Positions 57,331 through 64,000 of a DNA stretch of 64,000 nt are shown piece after piece. The DNA is from Dryas octopetala (lineage: Eukaryota; Streptophyta; Magnoliopsida; Rosales; Rosaceae): assembly GCA_963921425.1 (NCBI GenBank), contig OY992832.1, positions 30,345,489 through 30,409,488 on the forward strand, written 5' to 3'. A program made the translations under genes and the position numbers. Every line of letters begins with the position of its first letter. The stretch's first letter is position 1. The notes under the pieces are model-generated. The model did no database searches. It was not told the origin of the DNA and was given only the letters and a program-made list of their open reading frames with translations.

Positions 57331-60244
57331 TTTTATGTAACGACCCGAGCCAAATTTCACAAGAAATTTAAATTTTTATTCGTAATGGCCAATTAGAGGC
57401 GTAGTGGGAAATTGAATTGTGAGACCTCGTATTCTTCAAGGATTTATTCTAAATATTTTGGGAATTTATTTGAGAAATAAAAAGGTTTTGGGTTAATTTT
57501 TAATTTTTAATTTTTAATTTTCTTTTCGAATTGGGCTTGACCCAAAGTTGATTTTTAAAATTAGTGGGCTTTTGATTTTGACTTTTGGCCCATTGGAGTG
57601 GTCTCAAGCCCACAAGTCCATAGATGCGAATTGTGCGTCAATTCGAGTTACAGTTTGTGAGTTACGGGCTTTTGAAGTGAGGGGCAAACTTGTAATTTTG
57701 CTTGGGCTAAGTCTTAAAAACCCAAAAACTGAAATTTATTTTTCAGTTTTCTTTCCCCTCCCTCACGCAACTCCCTCTCTCTCCCCGACCCTCCTTTCTC
57801 TCTCTTCCCCTCCTCTGCGCGCGTGACACCACCATCGGAGGACAGCCTCCGGCCAGTTTCCCGGCGGCACGAGACCACCGACGTGACCCCCGTGAGCCGA
57901 CCGTCCTCCTCCATGCCTCCCCTCGCCGGGTCGCCACCCCTGTGCGCAGGAAATCACCAAAGAGAACTAGCCCCACTGTCGGCCATTTTGTCGATTTCGA
58001 CCACTCCGGAGCTCCGATCACGAAATTAGTTGGTGGATTTTTTTCCTCTATTCATGGGCTTCCAAACCCATATTGTATGGTTTGTCAATCTTGACTGTTT
58101 ATGATTTTGGAAAAATTGGGGTTTATGGCTCATTTCGAGTTCCTCTTAAATTTTCGAAATTTGATGATGTTGTATGTATTTTTGGACAATTCTCATCCCT
58201 AAAAACTTTTAATTGATATTTAGAACTGATAGTTTGAAGTAATTTTGGAGAATTTATAGTTTTTGGGTATTTAGGAACTTGATTTTGAGGATTTATGGGC
58301 CATTCCGGGTTTGCCTTGTAAATTTTGGTTTGGAGATTATTCTTGGACCATCGTCGGGCAATATCTATCCATTTGATACCCAATTGAAGTCTAGAATTTA
58401 AAAATTTTGTGAAATTGTGGAATTTGATCTTAGAACCGCCACTTTGAGCGGCGACGATGGAGGTTCTAATTCCCCACTGTCATTTTGATTTCCTAGCATT
58501 AATTTGAATACTTTGACTAAGTTGGTTGGCGATCTTGGGTGTCGTGGGTCGAACCGAGGATGTTTTAAGAATAAGTTTTAGAGTGTCATCGTTTTAAAGA
58601 GGGGATTTCTAACCATAGGGAAGAACGTGAAGTAGCTAGGACGTCAGGTTCCTTGTACGCACACACACTTTAGTGGTTGTTGACATGGGTCTAATTGTGT
58701 GCTATTGCTTTTTATTAAACGAGGCGACCATGGCTCGTGACGATCCGGCGGAGGATCGAAACTAGATTTCCCAATTTGTGAGTGGACCTTGATTTTAATA
58801 ATTTATGTTTTGCTATGTGATTTCAATCTCGCGATGTAAGTTGAACCTATCTTGAGTGTTAAATCCGAAATTTCTCTCAAATAATCATTTATACTCGTTG
58901 ATTTCCTCTTATCTTGAATTTCATAAATTTTACCACAAGAATTGTTTCAACATATTTTATATGTATATTCTTGTGGAAAGTACCTTGATTTGAAATGGTG
59001 TGTTTTAAATTCAATTTGTTTATGGGAGGAATTATTATATCTAGTATGATTATCGTAATGATTATTTATTTTTGGATGTGGAATGTTGTGAATTGAGAAT
59101 GCATACTTAGATAGAGTTAGATTTGTTAAGGAGAGTTTTCGAAGGAATTGAAAAATGCTTAACCATTTATCTCAAAGTAAGTAGAGATTTAAAGAGTATT
59201 TAAAAACTGCTGTGTAAATGCAAGTACTCATCAGACGAGCTTGCCTGTGTAAAATGCACGGGATTGTGGCCAGGATGTGAGCCTGCTCGTGCGGAGTGAT
59301 CCCTCCGTACGAGATTGTGGTCAGGATACGAGCCTGCTCGTGCGGGGTGACCTCTCCGTACGAGATTGTGGCCAGCATATGAGCCTGCTCGTGCAGAGTA
59401 ACCTCTATGTACAAGATTGTGGCCAGGATTCGAGCCTGCCCGTGCACGGGATTATGGCCAGGACATTGTCTACAGTATGGGTACGAGTATGGTGTAGTTT
59501 CATTATTCTTCCAAGGAATTCCACTACAAAAATTTAAACGAGAAGTTCTTTTTATGCTTTAGCTTGATTCTTGGATATCTAATTTTGCATGATACTCTTA
59601 TTTAAAAAGTTCTCAATTAATAACTGCATATCGGTTTTATTCATATATCTTATGCTAAATGGTTTTATGACATTTAATAAAAGTTTGCGAATAGTTTTAA
59701 AACTTGAGGATTGCAAAGAACGATTGTGAGGTCTTAGAGATTTTTATTTTATGACTTCTAAAAGAATAAATAGAATTTTATGTTTCATTTTCTTAACTCG
59801 TCCACTCACTGAGTTTATCTCACATTTTTCTTTATGTCTTATTTTGAATATGTTTCCCCCCCAGGTAGTTGTGATGGTGGAGGTCGAGCCATATACGTCG
59901 AGGCATAATTTTCCCACTCTCATTCCAAGGACATTATAGGCGACGTGTCCACCTTGTTATTTCTATTAGCTTTAGTATAAAACTTGTTGTATTAGTAGCT
60001 CTGATAAACCGCATTTGGACCCTACGAATGTATTATTTTTATTTGTTGAGTCTGAGACTCCCTGTTGTTTGCGGTAGAGGTGGCTGTTGAATTTTAGTAG
60101 TGTTATTTGCAAGTATATAATTTTTGGATTAGTCCAATTTCAGGGGAGGTTCTACAGAATTTTCGGTAGAATTTTCTTGATTTTGGATCCCACAGGACCT
60201 CTTCGGGTTTCAGGGCGAAATTGGGGGACGGTCCTGTCATTTTA
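57331..60244 (+). mobile_element. Solo LTR, Tekay-like (2,904 bp), TSD TTTTA
   Basis: TGTAACGACCCGAGCC at 57336 and GGTCCTGTCA to 60239 match the head and tail of the 5157-18311 element's LTR. TTTTA flanks at 57331-57335 and 60240-60244. The family solo LTR at about 22040-22100 shows the uninterrupted context (CAAACCAACAAAATTTCC). A second LTR head, TGTGAGACCTCG, occurs inside at 57419. Frames 57548-58029 lie in the leader and are not genes. Confidence 0.92.
59236..59464. repeat. Tandem repeat (51-bp units) in the solo LTR
   Basis: Three full units at 59279, 59330 and 59381 with partial units on both sides. Each contains GAGCCTGCTCGTGC and GAGATTGTGGCCAG. Confidence 0.85.
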
Positions 60245-60571
60245 TTTCATCAAGAACCAACCATCAATCTCTTCAACTAGGTTAGGTTTAAAGTAATATA
60301 AGTTTAAACTTAAGTGTATCTCTTTCTTAAACACTCCCTGGGTTTGACCTCGTATTTTGTACGAATTACTCTACTATAAAGACTTGTCTGATCCACTTGC
60401 GAGTAAATTAAATAAAATTTACAACATATAATAATACCAAAGGGGCAGAATGAGAAGAAGAAATCAAACCTCCCAATAAACTACCAGCCGGTAAACGCAA
60501 ACATCCAGCATAATCGGCAAGCCCCAGTTCAACCCAGGCAGAACTTTACCAACACTCACCTCACCACTAGT

Positions 60572-60781
60572 TTGACCAACGTTTTTAGGGAAAACAAGGA
60601 CCGAGGGATCTTTGGCGCACCTGCACCATTGCGTGAACCCGCAGAAAGGATGGATCACACAAAGAACTGCAAGTTCCACAGCGACTTCGCTCACAACACA
60701 GACAATTGCAGAAATTTGCGAGGACAAGTGGAGGCCATGTTAAGGAAAGATATGCTAGATCAATACAAGGTCGCCGAATGA
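60572..60781 (+). pseudogene. Second Tat-type element: gag C-terminal fragment
   Basis: APAPLREPAERMDHTKNC, KFHSDFAHNTDNCRNL and RGQVEAMLRKDMLDQY match the C-terminal Tat Gag region, with its C-x2-H-x-D-x-x-H-x4-C zinc-knuckle-like motif and the following ExxxLIRxGYL helix. Stop at 60779-60781. Confidence 0.7.
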
Positions 60782-61140
60782 GAATGCAACCCCAGGCAAG
60801 AGCAGCAAATTGTGGGCCACATCCAAAACGTAATCCACAGCAAGCCACAGCCACTAGAAGGAGAAAGAATTCGACAACGATCTCAAAGAAGGCATGCAGA
60901 GAAGGTGATGAGGTGCGTCTCGAGTAACAATCCAAGCACAGTCGACATTAAGGGAGATCAAATGATGTCAAAGAAGTGTTACAACATCGTAATGGACATG
61001 AGAGTTGCCTCAATAGCATCCAAAGACGAAATTGAAGCATAGCAATTAATGGAAGGCCCACCAGTGGAGCAAGAAGCTGAACCCGAGCGTCAAATCAAAG
61101 AAGTTGAGCTCGAGGCGAAACTTGAGCCACCAACTATAGA
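60782..61140 (+). pseudogene. Second Tat-type element: decayed protease region
   Basis: Stop-riddled. A partly readable run, VSSNNPSTVDIKGDQMMSKK, shows no clear protease active site. Confidence 0.4.
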
Positions 61141-61149
61141 GGAATTATG

Positions 61150-61735
61150 CGAATAATTTTGTATCCGCAGGATAGGGAGAAGAAAGTGCTAGTGGGTAAC
61201 CTCCTAATAGAGAGCAAGAAGAAAGAGATGTTGGAGTTTTTGTGAGCAAATAGAGACGTTTTCGCCTAGACACACTAGGGACATGCTGAGAATCAATCCA
61301 AGCATAGCTTGCCACAGGTGAACGTCGATCTTGACCATCCTCCATACAGGCAAAGATTACAGAGATTCTCCCCATGGAAAAACCAGATCATAAGCGATGA
61401 GATTGACAGATTATTAGAAGCAGGATTCATTTAAGACGTATTGGATTTCCCCGCCATCAACAACATTGTAGAGTATAAAGCTCTCGTATTTGGGTTGAAG
61501 ATTGCAAAGTCTTTGAATGTGGAGGCTCTAAAGATCCACAACAACTCCCAATTGATAGTTAGGCAAATTAACGAGGACTATACGACAAGGGACGAGAAGA
61601 TGGAGGTTTACCAAAAACTTTGTAAGAAGCTAATTCAGGAGTTCAAATGAGTACATGTCAACCAAATTCCCAGAGACAAGATCGCTCTAGCAGATCAATT
61701 GGCAAACATCGCCTCGGCTATGATCATAAGTCTGG
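61150..61735 (+). pseudogene. Second Tat-type element: RT N-terminus fused to aRNase H by deletion
   Basis: In one frame: ANRDVFA, LPQVNVDLDHPPYRQRLQR, FSPWKNQIISDEIDRLLEAG and FI, i.e. the RT entry. At about 61436-61444 the sequence jumps straight to DFPAINNIVEYKALVFGLK, NNSQLIVRQINEDYTT and QIPRDKIALADQLANIAS, the archaeal-like RNase H. The RT palm with its YxDD box, the thumb and the gypsy RNase H are missing. The frame is kept across the junction. Stops at 61242, 61267, 61276, 61435 and 61648 (approximate codon positions) mark decay. Confidence 0.78.
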
Positions 61736-62690
61736 TCAAAGATGTAAAGATTGAACAACTAGCAACGCCAAGTACAAAGCAGACGATGTTCGATAAGGAA
61801 ACCACGCAAATCAAGAATGAGCCGATCAAGCTAGACGAGTAAGCCGAACCAAATTGGATGACCCCGATAATCCAGTACGTAACGCAAGGCACTCAACCAG
61901 ATGACCCGAACGAGGCGAGGAAATTTCACACCAAAGATGTCAGGTACATAATTAAAGATTGCATATTGTTTAAGCGATCCTTTTATGGTCCATATCTCAG
62001 GTGCCTCAGCCTAACCGAAGCTAAATAGACACTTAATATTCTGTGAAGTATCCTAAAACACTTAATACATTGTGGTAGATAATGGAATGAAGTTCAACAA
62101 CAAAAAGTTCAAAATATACTACCAAGACAAAGGGATTCAACTTTAGTTTACTTCCAGAAGCTACCCTCAAGGAAATGGACAAGCTGGAAAGACAAACCGA
62201 ACGATCTTCGAGTGCATCAAGAAGCGACTAGAGGAGTGTAAAGGTAACTGGGCGGATGAGGTACAACATTTTATTTGGGCTTATCGAATGACTAAGAAGA
62301 AGCCTATCGAAGAAAGCCTGTTCACACTTAACTATAGGATAAAAGCCATAATTCCAATAGAGGTCGGATTACCCACAGTCCGAACATTGGTGGTCGAATC
62401 TAATAGAATGAACAACCGTTGGTGAGAAATTTGGATTTGATTGAGGGACACAGATAAGTGGTCATGATAAAGTTGGCCAACTATCATAATCAAAAGGCTA
62501 GATATTTTAGTTGACAAGTTCGGCCGAGGTGCTATCGTATTGGAGATTGGGTGTTAAGAAGAATGGTTGACCAAACCAAGGATGAAAATAAAGGAAAGTT
62601 TGGTCAGAACTAGGAAGGACCATTCGAAGTAGTAAAGGCTTACGACAATGGGGCATACAAGCTACGACAATGGGGCATACAAGCTTCTAA
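61736..62690 (+). pseudogene. Second Tat-type element: integrase with internal deletion
   Basis: YIIKDCILFKRSFYGPYLRC (to about 62015) is the lead into the integrase zinc finger. The finger and the first catalytic Asp are then missing. From 62072 the core resumes as VVDNGMKFNNKKFKIYYQDK, with FTSRSYPQGNGQAGKTNRT and NWADEVQHFIWAYRMTKKKP. A repeated 22-bp word ending ACAATGGGGCATACAAG lies at 62642-62684, just before the next repeat block. Confidence 0.75.
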
Positions 62691-63400
62691 ACCTTAGGGT
62701 ATATGGTATAGGTCATATACCTAATAGGGCCGTTAGGCTAAATGGCTAATACCATATACTAATAATAATATATTATACCATATTATACATTTATGATTGA
62801 GGTAATTACATAAATCATAAATAGTCCATAACTCCATAGTCCATATTGATATTAATATATTATACCATATTATACCATATTTTACTATATTATATCATAT
62901 TATACAATATACTAAATTACTAATATTACCATATTATACTATACTATACCATATTATACCATATTATATTATTATACTATATACTATATATTAAACTCTA
63001 AGTTACCAACTATGAATCTATGAATTATAAATTTATAGTATTAGACTATTAGGGTATAGAAATTAGTAATTTAGTATGAGATATCATATACATATACTAT
63101 ATAGGGTTTATAATTTAGTATAATATTAGGGTTTAGGGCTAAACCTTAGGGTATATGGTATAGGTCATATACCTAATAGGGCTGTTAGGCTAAATGGCTA
63201 ATACCATATACTAATAATAATATATTATACCATATTATACATTTATGATTGAAGTAATTACATAAATCATAAATAGTCCATAACTCCATAGTTTATATTG
63301 ATATTAATATATTATATCCTATTATATCATATTATACAATATACTAAATTACTAATATTATATCATATTGATATAAATTATAGAAAAATAGAAATGTATT
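62687..63400. repeat. 452-bp tandem duplication, AT-rich
   Basis: CTAAACCTTAGGGTATATGG at 62687 and at 63139 opens two copies; the second is partial, to about 63400. Rich in ATATTATACCAT words. Probably the body of a hAT-type element whose right end follows. Confidence 0.75.
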
Positions 63401-63647
63401 ATATAAAATTATAAATTATATAGAAATGTATTTAGGGTATACCAGTATAATATAGAAATGTATAAAAATGAATTATTTTAATTATATTTTTTCAATATAC
63501 GGTCGGTATCGGTATACTGTCGGTACCGGGTTTTGTAAATCAATACCGTTATCGAATTCATCGGTATTTTCGGTATCGGTATTTTTTGGTATAAAATCGG
63601 TACGGTATCGATATTTTTCGGTATTTCGGTATTTTTACCCAGCCCTA
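63401..63647. mobile_element. hAT-type right terminus
   Basis: CGGTATCGGTAT-type subterminal repeats, then TTTTTACCCAGCCCTA at 63647. The inverted form, TAGGGCTGGGTA, is a common plant hAT end. No left terminus or TSD (expected CATCTAAC) was found. Confidence 0.55.
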
Positions 63648-64000
63648 CATCTAACAACCCCTAGCCTAGGTTTTGGGATCTTTTACTTTAGCTTTTAAAT
63701 TCTGAATTTTATTTTATAGATTTAGTAAGGGAGTTTTCACCCCATCGGGGTGTAATTTATGGGGAGTTGTGAGATTTATTTTATTTTTCTTTTATTTTGT
63801 AGCACTTTAATTTATGCGTTTATTTAATATTTTCCTTTTCTCTTGTCATTTCCTTGTAGTGCTCTTCTTTATTTTATTTCTTGCAATTTTATTTTATGTT
63901 ATGAAAATTATGGGTGGTCACTAGGCCCTCTCACCAAGGTAAGGGGGAAGCAACCCATGAACATTCTTTAGTTAATTTTTAGTTAATTTCATATATCTTA
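63648..64000 (+). mobile_element. 3' LTR of the second Tat-type element, partial
   Basis: GGGTGGTCACTAGGCCCTCT and ACCAAGGTAAGGGGGAAGCA match the LTR at 21461-21500. The beginning of the LTR is lost at the hAT junction, and the rest lies beyond the window. Confidence 0.65.

Larger units (their letters stand above)
54912..60426 (+). mobile_element. 5' LTR of a second Tat-type element, with two nested insertions
   Basis: Starts TGTTTATCAC and ends TTTACAACA at 60426. The tail CTCCCTGGGTTTGACCTCGT matches the family solo LTR ending at 22215. Removing the hAT (55655-56653) and the solo LTR (57336-60239) with one TSD each leaves about 1.6 kb. A TC microsatellite lies at 55492-55531. Frames around 55118-55453 are non-coding LTR sequence. 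Confidence 0.75.

Overview
This is a 64-kb piece of a plant nuclear genome, almost certainly a eudicot. The evidence is spliced low-density host genes, a plant DEK-type chromatin gene, Ty3/Gypsy Tekay-like and Tat-like retrotransposons, Ty1/Copia and LINE remnants, and hAT, CACTA, MULE and other MITE-type DNA elements. There is no prokaryotic gene organisation, CRISPR array, rRNA or recognisable tRNA. Species cannot be fixed from the sequence. Only two host loci look intact: the 5' part of a DEK gene at the left edge (minus strand, 153-2150) and a small membrane-protein gene (minus strand, 31955-33370). An orphan, mutated NAD-kinase exon lies at 4613-4684.

Layout: 1-2150 DEK gene 5' end with a probable leader intron. 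2151-5156 intergenic DNA with micro-insertions, LTR fragments, a 354-bp MULE-type MITE, the NADK exon and the left half of a LINE. 5157-18311 one complete but dead Tekay-like Ty3/Gypsy element on the minus strand (LTRs about 2.7 kb, tRNA-iMet primer site, gag-pol with nonsense codons). Its 5' LTR carries a nested 2,990-bp solo LTR, and the whole element splits the LINE, which resumes at 18317. 18675-20256 Copia remnant and LTR pieces. 20262-22215 solo Tat-type LTR. 22415-22720 CACTA end. 22792-29288 overlapping degenerate LTRs in both orientations. 29289-31954 AT-rich and polypyrimidine DNA with two MITEs. 31955-33370 membrane-protein gene. 34748-47818 a decayed Tat-type element on the minus strand with an intron-containing antisense gene downstream of integrase, a nearly absent 3' LTR and a 3.0-kb 5' LTR. 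51039-54219 a solo LTR of the same family in inverted orientation. 54912-64000 a second, heavily deleted Tat-type element on the plus strand whose 5' LTR holds a 999-bp hAT element and a 2.9-kb solo LTR; its 3' LTR runs off the window.

The order of insertion can be read from target-site duplications (TSDs). In several cases a sister copy inside the window supplies the uninterrupted site. The signals that ordinary annotation would miss are: five micro-insertions of 16-22 bp (a few bases plus an A-rich tail) with 16-18-bp TSDs, probably extreme 5'-truncated retroposons; unrelated GC-rich tandem repeats in three related LTR families; the multi-exon antisense gene in the Tat element; and inactivating changes in the elements that are almost all of the C-to-T / G-to-A type expected of methylated repeats.
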